From an uncultured Pseudomonadales bacterium (GTDB taxonomy: Bacteria > Pseudomonadota > Gammaproteobacteria > Pseudomonadales > Azotimanducaceae): 64,000 nt of DNA. Below, piece by piece: positions 35,580-46,085 of this stretch; position 1 is the first letter of the stretch, and every line of letters starts with the position of its first letter. The notes beneath the pieces were generated by a model. That model was not told the origin of the DNA and made no database searches. It saw nothing but the letters and a program-made list of their open reading frames with translations. Location: NCBI GenBank assembly GCA_943787425.1, contig CALSMJ010000001.1:186001-250000 (forward strand), in the 5' to 3' direction. A program made the translations under genes and the position numbers.

Positions 35580-37427
35580 TTATTCGAACCGATAGGGCGC
35601 GAGCGTGCTTTGAGCCTCAATCCGCCACTTGTGCCACTGTCCACCACCATAGTACGCCAGACTACCTGGCGCGGCCTCGCCATGACCGTTGTAGTAGGTA
35701 ATACAATCACGAAGCGGTCGGGTCTGAGTGTCTGCTTGCGCACAATGGGCGGCGTAGGCCGATTCAACCTCTGCATCAACGTCAACCACGGTCGCGCCCT
35801 GTGCCTGCAGGGTTTTCAGCATCCAAGTAATGTAATCCCCATGCTCTTCAATGGCATTGGTAAAATTAAAACTACCGCCACCACCCTGAGGTCCCGACAC
35901 AATAAAGAGATTGGGATACCCTTGGCTATGCAACCCTAAAAATGTTTTTGTACCCTCTTCTTGCCACTTTTCGTTTAGCGATCGGCCATCGCGTCCGATC
36001 ACTTGATTAAAGGTTGAGGTCGCCATCCATTCAAACCCGGTTGCATAGATGAGAACGTCGAGGGGGTAGGTCTCGCCGTTATGCACGACCCCTTCCTCAT
36101 TAATCTCAGAAACCCCCAGCGGCGCAGTATCAACCAAATGAACATGCGGTAGGTTAAACGTCGGCAGATACTGATCGTGGAAGGTCGGGCGTTTACACCC
36201 GTACGGGTAATACGGCTTTAAGGCTTCAGCGGTGACGGGGTCCTCGACAATGGCATCCACCCGCCCTCTGATTTGTTCCATAATTCGGTAATTCGCATCC
36301 AGTTGTTTCTGAACCATTTCTGCCATCGACAAGGTTTTTTCATGCTGCTTTCGCGCTTTAAAGTCTGGCACCTTACCGGCTAGATAATCATCATTGGCCT
36401 TCATGGCCGTCCTGCCAGCTGAGATTTTGGCAAAACGAGCGCGGCGTGCCTTCGCCCAGTTCGGCTCGTTGGGCCAGGTCTCAAGCTCCTCTTGGGTCGT
36501 TGCGCGTTGGTCTCGAACATCCACTGAACTCGGCGTTCTCTGGAAGACATAGAGCTGCTCAACCACCTTCGCAAGTTCTGGTACGACCTGAACCGCGGTC
36601 GCGCCGGTGCCAATAATGCCAACGCGTTTACCCGCTAAATCCAAATGATAGTTCCAGCGCGACGTGTGGAACGAGTCGCCCTGAAAGCGGGTCATGCCTT
36701 CAATTTTTGCCAGTTTCGGTGTCGTTAACAAACCGTTTGCTAAAATGACATAGCGGGCCTGCATCGCATCGCCGCGATCGGTGCTGACCTCCCAGCGCTT
36801 CTGCGCTTCTAGCCAACGGGTCTTGGTGACCGTCGTATGAAACAGACAATGCTCATAAAATCCGAACCGCTCAGCGAGACTTTGACAATACTCCATAATT
36901 TCAAAACCGCTCGCGAACTTCATTGATGGGATGTAGCCCATCTCCTCGAGCAAAGGCAAATAGCTGTAGGCTTCGACATCACAAGCAACGCCCGGGTAGC
37001 GGTTCCAATACCAAGTACCGCCAACATCACCGCCCTTTTCGCAGAAGCGAACATCGGTGAAACCGGCTGCCTGCAACTTGTGCCATAGCAAAAGACCCGC
37101 GAAGCCGGCACCAACGACTAAAATTTCGCACTCATCAGACAGGGACTCGCGCGGGACAGGTTCGTCAGAATACAAATCGGTCAGGTAGTGGCTGAATTCC
37201 CCTTCCATCGCAATGTAATCTGCAGCGCCACGGCGCGCTTCTTTAAAATCCCGATATCGAGCCTGTTCTTCGGCATTAAAAGCCGCGCCGGGAGGCGCCT
37301 CCGGTAGCGTTTTTAAAGCCTCATTCGATTCGACCCCATACCCCTGGCCTGTAATTGCGACCGGCGCTTTCGCCGCTCGGGTATTAAATTCTTTTAGACC
37401 GGTGATTGGATTAACCTCAATAGCCAT
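35580..37427 (-). CDS. Flavin-dependent Baeyer-Villiger-type monooxygenase
   Basis: A 615-residue class B flavoprotein. The FAD Rossmann motif is ILVVGAGFAGLLL (residues ~102-114), the NADPH motif IIGTGATAVQ (271-280), and between them the BVMO fingerprint F248-x-G-x3-H254-T-x2-W258. An ~100-residue N-terminal extension precedes the FAD domain, as in larger BVMOs of the cyclopentadecanone/steroid type. It inserts oxygen beside a ketone to give an ester or lactone. GGAAG precedes the ATG. It stands alone in its transcript as far as I can see. Confidence 0.9.
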   Translation of the reverse strand: MAIEVNPITGLKEFNTRAAKAPVAITGQGYGVESNEALKTLPEAPPGAAFNAEEQARYRDFKEARRGAADYIAMEGEFSHYLTDLYSDEPVPRESLSDECEILVVGAGFAGLLLWHKLQAAGFTDVRFCEKGGDVGGTWYWNRYPGVACDVEAYSYLPLLEEMGYIPSMKFASGFEIMEYCQSLAERFGFYEHCLFHTTVTKTRWLEAQKRWEVSTDRGDAMQARYVILANGLLTTPKLAKIEGMTRFQGDSFHTSRWNYHLDLAGKRVGIIGTGATAVQVVPELAKVVEQLYVFQRTPSSVDVRDQRATTQEELETWPNEPNWAKARRARFAKISAGRTAMKANDDYLAGKVPDFKARKQHEKTLSMAEMVQKQLDANYRIMEQIRGRVDAIVEDPVTAEALKPYYPYGCKRPTFHDQYLPTFNLPHVHLVDTAPLGVSEINEEGVVHNGETYPLDVLIYATGFEWMATSTFNQVIGRDGRSLNEKWQEEGTKTFLGLHSQGYPNLFIVSGPQGGGGSFNFTNAIEEHGDYITWMLKTLQAQGATVVDVDAEVESAYAAHCAQADTQTRPLRDCITYYNGHGEAAPGSLAYYGGGQWHKWRIEAQSTLAPYRFE

Positions 37428-37585
37428 AAACGTTCTTCCATTGCAGATTCATGCCCATCCAGAATGCGGATAAGATTCGTCAAGATCAAGTGGAAAAATT
37501 GCTTTGACGCGCCAACGCGCGGGCCTGCGAAGCAACTTAACAAGATAACAACCCTGACTGCGGCCGGTGTTGGCTGATGCAGACC

Positions 37586-38977
37586 TTATCCCGACCGAGG
37601 CGGCTTGAGCCGCCGAACTTTCGGATGCCGTCCTTTGACCTTCCCATCCGCCAAAGCTGCCTGCACAGCCGATGCTGACTCACGCGCGATCGCAACAAAG
37701 GACGCGCGATCGGTAATGTCTATTTTACCCACAATGCTGCCCATAAACCCGAGCGACCCAGTGATCGCACCCAGCAAATCGCCGGGACGCAATTTATCCT
37801 TGCGTCCAAGGGACAGCTCGAGCGTGACAAAGTCAGCTGGCGCTAACACCGGCTGCCCCGCCTCGTAATTGGGCGGATCAATCGCTGTGATCATAATCGA
37901 CAGCCGCGTTTCGATCGCCGGTAATCTGAACGCATCTTTATCCGTAAACAAACTCACCGCGGTACCGGTTGCCTGACCTCGGCCGGTTCGGCCAATGCGG
38001 TGCACATAGACTTCCGGGTCCGCCGGTAAATCGAAATTAACGACCAACGGTAGACTGTCTATGTCCAAGCCTCGTGCCGCAACATCCGTTGCGACCAGCA
38101 ATCGCAAACTCATCTGCTTAAACAACAACAACACTTGATCTCGCTCGCGTTGCTCAAGATCGCCGTGAAGACCTGAAGCTTCGACCCCTTGCGCCTGTAA
38201 CGTGATCACCAGATCATGGACTGCAGCTTTGGTTTGACAAAAAATCACGGCCGCTGATGGCTGATAAGACTGAATAAGATTGATGAGGGCCTGCGTTTTT
38301 TCCTGACGCTGGGTGCGAACGAAAACCTGGGCGATCTGATCTCCTGCAACTTGAGTCGAAACGGTAATGCGTTCGGGCGAGCGTTGGTATTGTGCACTAA
38401 TGGCCGCAATATCATCGGGAAAAGTCGCTGAAAAGAGTAAGGTCTGGCGACTCGAGGGCGTTTCAGAAATGATATCGGTCATATCGTCCCTGAATCCCAT
38501 GTCCAGCATTCTGTCTGCTTCGTCCAATACCAACGTCTTTAATCGCGGAAGGGTCAGCGTTTGCTTTCGAAGGTGGTCTTTGATCCGACCCGGCGTCCCC
38601 ACCACGATATGCGCGCCATGCGCTAGCGAACCAATTTGCGGACCCATTGGTTGACCGCCGCACAGCACAACCACCTTCAGATTGGGCAGCGCCCGTGCTA
38701 GCCGTCGGATCTCGGTGGCAACTTGCGCCGCCAGTTCCCGCGTCGGGCATAAAATAAGCGCCTGGGTACCGAAGTCACGGGCATTCAGACCGGCCAAAAC
38801 AGGCAGGCCAAAAGCGACGGTTTTACCACTGCCAGTTTGCGCCTGGACCACTAAATCCCGCCCGGCAAGACCAGGGGGCAGCGCCGCCGATTGTACCGGC
38901 GTCATCGTTTGATAACCCAAAGTCTGTAGGTTGTCGAGCTGCTCTTGTGGCAATGACAACACGCTAAAGCTCGACAT
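37586..38977 (-). CDS. dbpA: ATP-dependent RNA helicase DbpA
   Basis: A 463-residue DEAD-box helicase. AQTGSGKT (47-53), PTRELAAQV, GTPGR, DEAD (152-155) and SATFP are in domain 1; VATDVAARGLDI and HRIGRTGRGQATG are in domain 2. The C-terminal ~75 residues (DKLRPGDLLGAITGSLGFMGSIVGKIDI) form the DbpA RNA-binding domain that recognises 23S rRNA helix 92. It assists late assembly of the 50S subunit. Confidence 0.95.
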   Translation of the reverse strand: MSSFSVLSLPQEQLDNLQTLGYQTMTPVQSAALPPGLAGRDLVVQAQTGSGKTVAFGLPVLAGLNARDFGTQALILCPTRELAAQVATEIRRLARALPNLKVVVLCGGQPMGPQIGSLAHGAHIVVGTPGRIKDHLRKQTLTLPRLKTLVLDEADRMLDMGFRDDMTDIISETPSSRQTLLFSATFPDDIAAISAQYQRSPERITVSTQVAGDQIAQVFVRTQRQEKTQALINLIQSYQPSAAVIFCQTKAAVHDLVITLQAQGVEASGLHGDLEQRERDQVLLLFKQMSLRLLVATDVAARGLDIDSLPLVVNFDLPADPEVYVHRIGRTGRGQATGTAVSLFTDKDAFRLPAIETRLSIMITAIDPPNYEAGQPVLAPADFVTLELSLGRKDKLRPGDLLGAITGSLGFMGSIVGKIDITDRASFVAIARESASAVQAALADGKVKGRHPKVRRLKPPRSG

Positions 38978-39094
38978 GATAAGACCTTTTCAATCGCGTT
39001 GACCGCTGCAGTTTTAAGCCAGCCCTCCCGCGGGTGTGCTCAACACCGCGCGAGACTTGGATGCGGTATCGATACGGATTTGCCCGACCGGGGT

Positions 39095-40711
39095 TCAGCT
39101 CAGCCTGGCTGCACTCATCTCGATCGATTGGGCGTCCAAGTATTCATCGAAAGTACCTTTGAAATCGAAGATCCGTTGATCTTTGATCTCGATAATCCGG
39201 TCGGCGAGGGACGACACAAACTCTCGGTCGTGGCTCACAAAAATCAAGGTGCCTTCGTAGTTATCCAACGCAAGGTTTAATGACTCAATGGCTTCCATGT
39301 CCAAATGATTCGTCGGTTCATCCAACACTAAAACGTTATGGTCTTGCATCATCAACTTGCCAAAGATCAACCGATTCTTCTCACCCCCGGAACACACTTT
39401 TACGGATTTGCTAAAGTCTTCGTTCGAAAAGAGCAAACGCCCTAGCGTTGCCCGAACAATTTGTTCATCGTGATTGGGCTTTCGCCACTGGCTCATCCAA
39501 TCAAACAAATTCAGGTCGTCTTGGAAAACATGGGTTGGATCCTGCGGGCAGTATCCGACGGAGGCATTCTCAGACCATTTGATGCTGCCGTGGGATGGCG
39601 ACAACTCATTCATCAAGCATTTTAGGAAAGTCGTCTTGCCAACGCCGTTCTCGCCGATCACCGCAAGACGCGTACCCGCCTCGAGCATTAGCTGGCTATT
39701 GGTAAATAGTTCGGCGTCACCTTCGTAGCCATGAGCCAAATCTTCTACGGTCAGCGCCAAACGATGCAGTTTCTTGTCTTGGGCAAATCGGATATAAGGG
39801 CTTACCCGACTCGACGGCTTAATGGTCTCGAGCTCAATTTTGTCTATCTGACGTGCTCTGGAAGTTGCTTGTTTGGCCTTTGAAGCATTGGCGGAGAATC
39901 GGCTGACAAAATGCTTTAGTTCAGCGATCTGGGCCTTCTTTTTTGCATTCTGCGACTGCACCCGTTCACGAGCTTGTGTTGACGCAATCATAAAATCGTC
40001 GTAGTTGCCAGGGTAAACACTGAGGGATTGGTAATCAATGTCTGCCATATGGGTACAGGTTGCGTTCAAAAAGTGCCGATCGTGAGAAATGATCACCATC
40101 GTACTGCTGCGGGCATTCAAGATGTCCTCGAGCCAATGAATGGTGTGGATGTCGAGGTTATTCGTCGGCTCATCCAACAACAAAATATCGGGATCAGAAA
40201 ACAAGGCTTGCGCCAACAACACCCTGAGTTTCCAGCCCGGTGCGACTTCGCTCATGGGACCGTAATGCAGGGCAAGGTCAATTCCTGCGCCCAAAAGAAT
40301 TTCACCTGCGCGACTTTCGGCAGTATAACCATCCATCTCGGCGTACTCGCCCTCTAAGTCCGCAACCCGCATACCATCTTCTTCAGACATCTCCGGCAGG
40401 TTATAAATACGGTCGCGTTCTTCTTTGATTGCCCAAAGCGCTTTGTGCCCCATGATCACCGTATCGATAACACTGAACTGCTCGAAAGCGAACTGATCCT
40501 GACTGAGCTCCCCCACACGCAAGTTACGATCAATCGAGATATTGCCACTGGTCGGCTTCAAGGATCCGTTCAGGATCTTCATGAAAGTCGATTTACCACA
40601 ACCGTTGGCGCCGATTAAACCGTACCGTCGACCCTCGCCAAATTTAACCGAGATGTTTTCAAAGAGCGGTTTGGAGTCAAACTGCATGGTGATATTGGCA
40701 CAGGTAATCAA
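39095..40711 (-). CDS. ybiT: ABC-F ATPase, YbiT type
   Basis: A 538-residue protein with two ABC cassettes and no membrane segment. Walker [10 protein letters not shown] and GENGVGKTT. Walker [12 protein letters not shown] and [12 protein letters not shown] charged linker of ~80 residues ([21 protein letters not shown]...) joins them. [17 protein letters not shown] and [11 protein letters not shown] match E. coli YbiT. ABC-F proteins act on the ribosome and relieve translational stalls. The start is TTG with GAGG upstream, as homologous N-terminal sequence begins there. Confidence 0.92.
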   Translation of the reverse strand: MITCANITMQFDSKPLFENISVKFGEGRRYGLIGANGCGKSTFMKILNGSLKPTSGNISIDRNLRVGELSQDQFAFEQFSVIDTVIMGHKALWAIKEERDRIYNLPEMSEEDGMRVADLEGEYAEMDGYTAESRAGEILLGAGIDLALHYGPMSEVAPGWKLRVLLAQALFSDPDILLLDEPTNNLDIHTIHWLEDILNARSSTMVIISHDRHFLNATCTHMADIDYQSLSVYPGNYDDFMIASTQARERVQSQNAKKKAQIAELKHFVSRFSANASKAKQATSRARQIDKIELETIKPSSRVSPYIRFAQDKKLHRLALTVEDLAHGYEGDAELFTNSQLMLEAGTRLAVIGENGVGKTTFLKCLMNELSPSHGSIKWSENASVGYCPQDPTHVFQDDLNLFDWMSQWRKPNHDEQIVRATLGRLLFSNEDFSKSVKVCSGGEKNRLIFGKLMMQDHNVLVLDEPTNHLDMEAIESLNLALDNYEGTLIFVSHDREFVSSLADRIIEIKDQRIFDFKGTFDEYLDAQSIEMSAARLS

Positions 40712-41073
40712 AAGGAATCCTCACGATGTCGGATTGAAGTACTTATTTGCGAGCGCACTATAATGGGTCGGAGATAAAAAATGAAGGTATAGGGTGCTCT
40801 CACCTTAAAAAAGACGAATATCCTCGCCAATCAAGCCTGAAAACGGCCCTAAAACTCGCCATTACGGGCCCAGATCCGGAAACACGCTGACGAGATTGGT
40901 TACCAATCGCCATCGCAACAGCCTGACTTTTGCTCAATCTTTGTTAGGCCGCGACGGCAAAAGCTTGTTGGCAGCGTCCGATTCCTGCAACGACCGATTA
41001 CCATCGGTTTATTCAAGGGCCAGCTTGATTCAAACTGCGCCACTGAAATCGCCTTTCAAAGCGCTTCACTGTC
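40712..41073. other. Intergenic region upstream of the ABC-F gene
   Basis: About 360 bases between two minus-strand genes. It must hold the ABC-F promoter. I see no strong hairpin, repeat or supported ORF. Confidence 0.4.
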
Positions 41074-42054
41074 CTAACTGATCCAGCTCAGAAGTCGATC
41101 TACCGTCCAGTAACCCGCGACCGTGCCAACCCCATAGATGAGCCCTTTGCTTCCCACGCTGGACCAGGCCGGGCCAAGGTTCGCGAATCGCCTTATCACC
41201 AGTCCTGTCGCCAAAAGTGCCATCACAAAGCCCACCTGCCCCAGTTCCACGCCCACATTAAAGGCAAGTAGCGCCCCTGCGATATCGGTGCTGGGCAGAC
41301 CAATTTGCGTGAGGGCCGCGGCAAATCCCAGACCATGAAGCAGGCCAAAGCAGGCTGACACCAGGATGGGATATTGATGCGTAAGGGTTGGCCGAGGCCC
41401 TTTCGCAAGTTCCACCGCGAGCAGCAAAACGCTCACCGCAATGAGCACCTCTATCAGTGCAATCGGCGCGCGCAAGATGCCCAGTACAGCCAAACCAAGT
41501 GTCAGGGAATGTGCAATGGTAAACCCTGTCACCATCACTAGAACGCGTCGGAAGGACCTGGCCAATAACACCAAACACAAGACAAACAACAAATGATCGT
41601 AACCCATGAGAATATGATCGAAACCGAGCGTGAGGTATTGAACAAAAAAGCCCTCATCGGGCGATCGAACCTTTAACGTCTGCTGATGATCACCCGCCTT
41701 TAAGTAATATAAGTCGACCTGTCCGGACAGTCGTTTGAATCGGATCAACGCCGGCGGACTTAACCCCTGAGTCGTTCGCTGAAGCACCAAATCTTCGGAT
41801 ACGTCATCACATCGATAGACCGTTGGTGAACTGGCGGTTACAGAGCCACCGCCTCGATTGCGCGAGAGGCTCGTACAGGGCGACATCAGCCGCGCGGTCT
41901 GATCCTCCTGACCGGGGGCAGCCTTAAAATCGAGCGTGAAGGTCCCCCTTGGTGCTTCCACTAGCTCAATGTAAAAAGGTTGTAACTCATCAGACAAAAC
42001 CAAAAAGGGCATCATCAGTCCCGCGAAGAGGAGCCCAAAAAGTCTTTTACTCAC
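41074..42054 (-). CDS. HupE/UreJ family membrane protein
   Basis: A 326-residue protein. A signal peptide (SKRLFGLLFAGLMMPFLVLS) is followed by an extracytoplasmic domain to about residue 150, then six membrane helices of the HupE/UreJ_2 type. GFDHILMGYDHLLFVLCLVLL, GFTIAHSLTLGLA and FGLLHGLGFA carry the conserved His/Asp residues. Relatives are linked to nickel or cobalt handling, but the long-tailed group has no proven role. GTG at 42054 is preferred because it begins the signal peptide. It follows the parvulin gene by 25 bases and is the last gene of a trio. Confidence 0.82.
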   Translation of the reverse strand: MSKRLFGLLFAGLMMPFLVLSDELQPFYIELVEAPRGTFTLDFKAAPGQEDQTARLMSPCTSLSRNRGGGSVTASSPTVYRCDDVSEDLVLQRTTQGLSPPALIRFKRLSGQVDLYYLKAGDHQQTLKVRSPDEGFFVQYLTLGFDHILMGYDHLLFVLCLVLLARSFRRVLVMVTGFTIAHSLTLGLAVLGILRAPIALIEVLIAVSVLLLAVELAKGPRPTLTHQYPILVSACFGLLHGLGFAAALTQIGLPSTDIAGALLAFNVGVELGQVGFVMALLATGLVIRRFANLGPAWSSVGSKGLIYGVGTVAGYWTVDRLLSWIS

Positions 42055-42079
42055 GCGCAGGGCACCCAAGTCATGCCCA

Positions 42080-42967
42080 TTACGGTACAACGCCAAGACC
42101 TGGCTCGATTGCCACCGAATACTCCGCTAACAGCGTCTCCATAAAGGCCTGGCGACGCTTATCTTGTTCGGCAAGTCGCAGCGCCATCACAACTTTGGGT
42201 TTCACCTCCGAGAACGCCAAAATGCGTTCGGGCGTTACGGTCGGCATCAATACCAAATGCACGCCGTGACGAGACTTCAAAGGCCCTTGCCACAGATCCG
42301 GCGTCGCCGATAACTGAAACACCCGCGCGGCAAACTCTGCCCCGAAGTGGTCCACAATCAATGGTTGAGCCCGGTCAACGTAATTACGGTGATAGGCAAA
42401 TCGCTCGCCGTACTGCCCGCTCTCTGAAAATGAAACCTGATCTGCATTGAGTCGGTTTAAGTGTTGTTCCGCCAATACCAACGCCGCAGCCGGTGTGCGC
42501 TGTTGGGTGTCAAAATACACATGCGTGAACGTGATCTGTGCCGGCACAGAAAATTGCTCTGGATTTGCTTTGTAATAATCCGACAGTGCTGCAGCCGACG
42601 GCGTGAACTCGGTTTCGGTTAATCCGGCGGCGGCAAAATCCATTTTTTGGACCATCCGCCGACGAATCACGTAGTCCGATTCATCTAAGCCAAAGGCTTT
42701 GGCCTTGCGATAGAGCGCTTCCTCCTCAATCAGATCCTTGATGAGGTTTGATCGAGACGATTGCGACAACCGCTGCCATTGCGCTAACGCATCCTCAGGC
42801 GTGCGATTCTGGCGATGCTGAATGAATTGAACGACTGCCGCCTGATCGATGACAATCGTATCAGCGCTGACCTCACTCGTCTTCTCGACAAAGAGCTGAT
42901 TCAAACCAAAGAGCACCAGCCCAGCAGCGACAAAATGAATCAGCGGTTCACGCAGAAAAAATCTCAC
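42080..42967 (-). CDS. Parvulin-type peptidyl-prolyl isomerase, membrane-anchored
   Basis: A 295-residue protein. An N-terminal anchor (LIHFVAAGLVLFGLNQLF) is followed by a SurA-like helical segment (FIQHRQNRTPEDALAQWQ...) and a divergent PpiC domain (QITFTHVYFDT to SRHGVHLVLM). It should help periplasmic proteins fold, perhaps its neighbours. GTG at 42967 lies two bases after the DUF3604 stop; a TTG at 42985 would overlap. Tight spacing indicates one operon with the DUF3604 and HupE/UreJ genes. Confidence 0.82.
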   Translation of the reverse strand: MRFFLREPLIHFVAAGLVLFGLNQLFVEKTSEVSADTIVIDQAAVVQFIQHRQNRTPEDALAQWQRLSQSSRSNLIKDLIEEEALYRKAKAFGLDESDYVIRRRMVQKMDFAAAGLTETEFTPSAAALSDYYKANPEQFSVPAQITFTHVYFDTQQRTPAAALVLAEQHLNRLNADQVSFSESGQYGERFAYHRNYVDRAQPLIVDHFGAEFAARVFQLSATPDLWQGPLKSRHGVHLVLMPTVTPERILAFSEVKPKVVMALRLAEQDKRRQAFMETLLAEYSVAIEPGLGVVP

Positions 42968-42969
42968 CG

Positions 42970-44850
42970 TTAAGGGGTGTACCAAATGGGTGAGGTATAG
43001 GCGCGATCTTGCACAGAACGCGGTGCGTCATCCGGCAATTCAACCCCAAAATAGGCTGCATCGACTGTCGTCCATCGAGGACGCGGAATCTCCAGCACGC
43101 GCACATAATAAAATGCCCGTTCCGAGGCATCGAAGTCCGGATCTTGCCAAAAAGTTGCAAGGTCTGTTGCGCCAATGGTGTTGAGATAGGTCGCCGTTTT
43201 GACATCAACCGTTGACCCAACCGCCTCGAGCTTGCCCGTCTTGGCGTTGATCACCCGTCCTTCCGACCAAGCCACATCATAAACCTGCTCTTGCAGCACG
43301 CCGTTTGCATCTTGCCAGCCTTTGATGACTTGTACCCGGTCGAGGTTGGCACCATCAGGATCTTTGGCGGCCGCGATGAGAAAGCTCGGCGCTGCCGAAT
43401 CGGGCCCTTGACTTAGATCCCCCCCCATCGGCACCCCTTTTTTATAACCCCGTGCAACATAATCGGGCTGGTTTATGTCCGTTGCGTCGAATGACCAGCC
43501 ACCAAAGAAACGAACTTGAATGCGCGATCCGGTGGTTGCATAAACTTCTCGGCGTTTCATCGCATCAAACAGTGCAGCGCGCGTATTTTCCTTAGCCCAG
43601 ACCGCGGCATAACCCGCAGCAACCAGTCGCCAATTTTTCCAAAGCGCATCGTTCGCCATCGCGTTGGTCATGCGTTCGGGCTTGGGTTCCGACTCTGGAA
43701 ACTTACCGAAAAAATTATCTTCTTCGGTCGTACTGACTGTGTTGTGACCATCTGTACTGCCGATCAAACCAAATTTAAACGGATTGACGCCAAGCTCGGC
43801 TTCCTTGGCCAAACCGAGCTTTAATGCGCTGCGAGCATACTCATGTTCAAGCATCCAATCTTCTTTGGCCTGCGTTCGTCCAATATTATCCGCGTCCCAA
43901 TTTTCAAAATCTGCGAACTCATCATTCGGTGACAGGGTTGGATGCGCCTCACCATCGCCTTTGACTTGCGTGACTTCGTAAATCGGCTCCCACCGCGCTC
44001 GCAGCGATGCATAGTCTGCATTAATCGGTTGACCATCAACGGTGACATTGGGGAACATCATGCCGTTGGAGATATTGCCATTGTGTGCGATGGCCATCAC
44101 TTGCCCACCCGTAGTTGCTTCGTACTTGGCGAGCGCGCGCCAGAGATCCCGCGGATCGCGACTGGTCTGAGAGGTAAAAGGCGGCAATTGCGCGACCTGA
44201 TCAAATTCATCCCGATACACCACCACTCGGTGCAAATTGTTACCGTCGATCATCGACGTCCATTCATAACCAGAGAAGGCCGTAAACTGACCTGGATCAT
44301 TGAAAGTATCTGCCGTGCGCACCACGTCATCCCATATGAGCTGCTGCGCAGCTTCTGGAAACGGATAGTTATTGGCGGGGTCCTGCATACTATTGACGAA
44401 CGAGGCCATCATCTTTGCCGGGTCACCCTCGGCAATGTAACCAGCCCATTGAGCCCCGGCGGTCGTTTCGGTCACGATCGGATCACCCACGTTGTATCGA
44501 TAGTAGCCGCCCAAGTACTCTGCATGATCTGAAACCACCAGAAAATCCAATGGCCGCTTGAGTTTCACTTTCATGCCGTTGTGCACAATCGTTTCTTGCC
44601 CTCGAGCGAACCGATAGGCATCGGCTGGCGTTAAATTTTGATTGCCTAAAGAATAAGCATCTGCCGAATTACGCGTATGCAAATGGGTGTCTCCCCAATA
44701 GACATTCTGTGGATAATCTTCGGTGGATGGTATCGAGTAGGGTTTTTCGGTTTCCGCGATGGCCTGCTGCCCGAGCAGTCCTGCCACCACCAAACAACCA
44801 CTCGGCAGCATAAATTTTAATAGTGTCGATCGGATTATCTTCTGATTCAC
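42970..44850 (-). CDS. DUF3604 exported metal-dependent protein
   Basis: A 626-residue protein with a signal peptide (hydrophobic core SGCLVVAGLLG, cleavage near AIA-32). It has PHP-like metal-binding motifs: YWGD54TH56LH58T, VVSD108H109AEYLG, IAHNGN and GSTDGHN. This suggests a periplasmic phosphoesterase or other hydrolase with two or three metal ions. DUF3604 (PF12228) has no firmly established function known to me. It heads the trio with a foldase and a metal-linked membrane protein, which would fit metal loading and folding of an exported metalloenzyme. That is inference. Confidence 0.88.
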   Translation of the reverse strand: MNQKIIRSTLLKFMLPSGCLVVAGLLGQQAIAETEKPYSIPSTEDYPQNVYWGDTHLHTRNSADAYSLGNQNLTPADAYRFARGQETIVHNGMKVKLKRPLDFLVVSDHAEYLGGYYRYNVGDPIVTETTAGAQWAGYIAEGDPAKMMASFVNSMQDPANNYPFPEAAQQLIWDDVVRTADTFNDPGQFTAFSGYEWTSMIDGNNLHRVVVYRDEFDQVAQLPPFTSQTSRDPRDLWRALAKYEATTGGQVMAIAHNGNISNGMMFPNVTVDGQPINADYASLRARWEPIYEVTQVKGDGEAHPTLSPNDEFADFENWDADNIGRTQAKEDWMLEHEYARSALKLGLAKEAELGVNPFKFGLIGSTDGHNTVSTTEEDNFFGKFPESEPKPERMTNAMANDALWKNWRLVAAGYAAVWAKENTRAALFDAMKRREVYATTGSRIQVRFFGGWSFDATDINQPDYVARGYKKGVPMGGDLSQGPDSAAPSFLIAAAKDPDGANLDRVQVIKGWQDANGVLQEQVYDVAWSEGRVINAKTGKLEAVGSTVDVKTATYLNTIGATDLATFWQDPDFDASERAFYYVRVLEIPRPRWTTVDAAYFGVELPDDAPRSVQDRAYTSPIWYTP

Positions 44851-45002
44851 GATTACAGTCCCCTGCTTAAACCTTGAGTCACTTAAAGCGAAAACAACGC
44901 TTGCCCCAGCGTTTGCCGCGGTTAGCCTTTGACGATCTGCCTAGCCCTTTCGGCGCGAGCACAGCGTTGCACTGAGATCCTGTCAGATCAGTGCCCTTTA
45001 AT

Positions 45003-45665
45003 CTATGTCGCCCACTGATCAAACCGAAGTATTTCTGAGAGGGGTTTCCGTGTCACCGGCCCAAACTTGCCAAGCGGATACCCAACCGGAATCAAACAAA
45101 AGGCGCCCATCGTCTCGGGCAAATTCAGCACTTTAGCGACCGCTGCTTGATCTTGCAGCGCCAAGGTTGTCGGCGCCGCGCCCAAGCCAAGCGCCCTTGC
45201 TGCAAGCAATAAGTTTTGGATACCAGGCCAGATTGATCCACCCCCGCGCGCCATCATCATAGCATCGGCTTTCGCGCCAAACTCCATGCAAGCAATAATC
45301 AAAGCGGGTATCTCATGCAGATGCTCCATCTGCCAGAGCACACTCTTCATCATGCGCGTTCGTTTTTCTTGATCTTGATGCGGAAGGGATCCGGGATTTT
45401 CGATCATCGGGCCAATATAGTCAGTGACGCCAGCGCGATTCAGTTTGGCCAATTCCATCTTTACGTCAGCATCCTGAACAATCAACCACCGACCAGATTG
45501 CATATTCGAGCCTGAGGGCGCCTGATTGGCCGCATCGACCAACTTGATCAGCAATTCCTGAGGCACCGGTTTGGTATCAAGCTTGCGCATGGCCCGGCAA
45601 TGGTAGATGGTGTCAAACAAGCTCATTGCTTCGCCTGATTCGCTATTGGTTTCACTCGTCGTCAT
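45003..45665 (-). CDS. Nitroreductase family protein
   Basis: A 220-residue FMN-dependent enzyme. HCRAMRKLDTKPVPQELLIKLVDAANQAPSGSNMQSGRWLIVQD is the standard FMN-binding start, and GGSIWPGIQNLLLAARALGLGAAPTT is the dimer/FMN helix. Members reduce nitro compounds, quinones or enones with NAD(P)H. AAAGGGG precedes the ATG. A second member lies at 59217. Confidence 0.9.
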   Translation of the reverse strand: MTTSETNSESGEAMSLFDTIYHCRAMRKLDTKPVPQELLIKLVDAANQAPSGSNMQSGRWLIVQDADVKMELAKLNRAGVTDYIGPMIENPGSLPHQDQEKRTRMMKSVLWQMEHLHEIPALIIACMEFGAKADAMMMARGGGSIWPGIQNLLLAARALGLGAAPTTLALQDQAAVAKVLNLPETMGAFCLIPVGYPLGKFGPVTRKPLSEILRFDQWAT

Positions 45666-46085
45666 GATTCACCCCTTTCAAACTCGATGGACTGGTTTAT
45701 CCGGCCATCAAAAAATAATTTAGCGCCCGCTCAACGACCGCCTTGCCGAGCCCTTCTCATCCTAAAGACCCGGGCCAGACCGGACTTGCTCGTTCAGGGT
45801 CTCTCTTGGCGCACTGCCCACAATCTCCCTACCCACTTTAATCAAACGGGTCGAGCATCCCCGACGCGCAGAGAGATGATGCTACGAGCATGGGGCGCGC
45901 TGAGCCGAGCGCATCGAGCGGGCTATCGTTGAGCGCCCTATGCTCGACAAGTCTCTCGGCAACGAGTCGCGCTTCGACAAGCTTATAATTGTCTCGCGCC
46001 GCGCAGGTGCCTGGCTCAAACCGAGCGTTCTTTACCGTTCAATCTCGATCTTCTGATCCCGCGTACCGTTCGATATTGCAAAGTC
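45666..46085. other. Intergenic region between nitroreductase and carotenoid oxygenase
   Basis: About 420 bases upstream of the nitroreductase. A + strand ORF of 81 codons (45687-45932) exists but has no ribosome site and an unnatural, Arg-rich composition, so I leave it out. Otherwise I see nothing recognisable. Confidence 0.4.

Noticed and set aside
45687..45932. Small plus-strand ORF upstream of the nitroreductase
   Set aside because: No ribosome site, Arg/Pro-rich composition and no recognisable domain.
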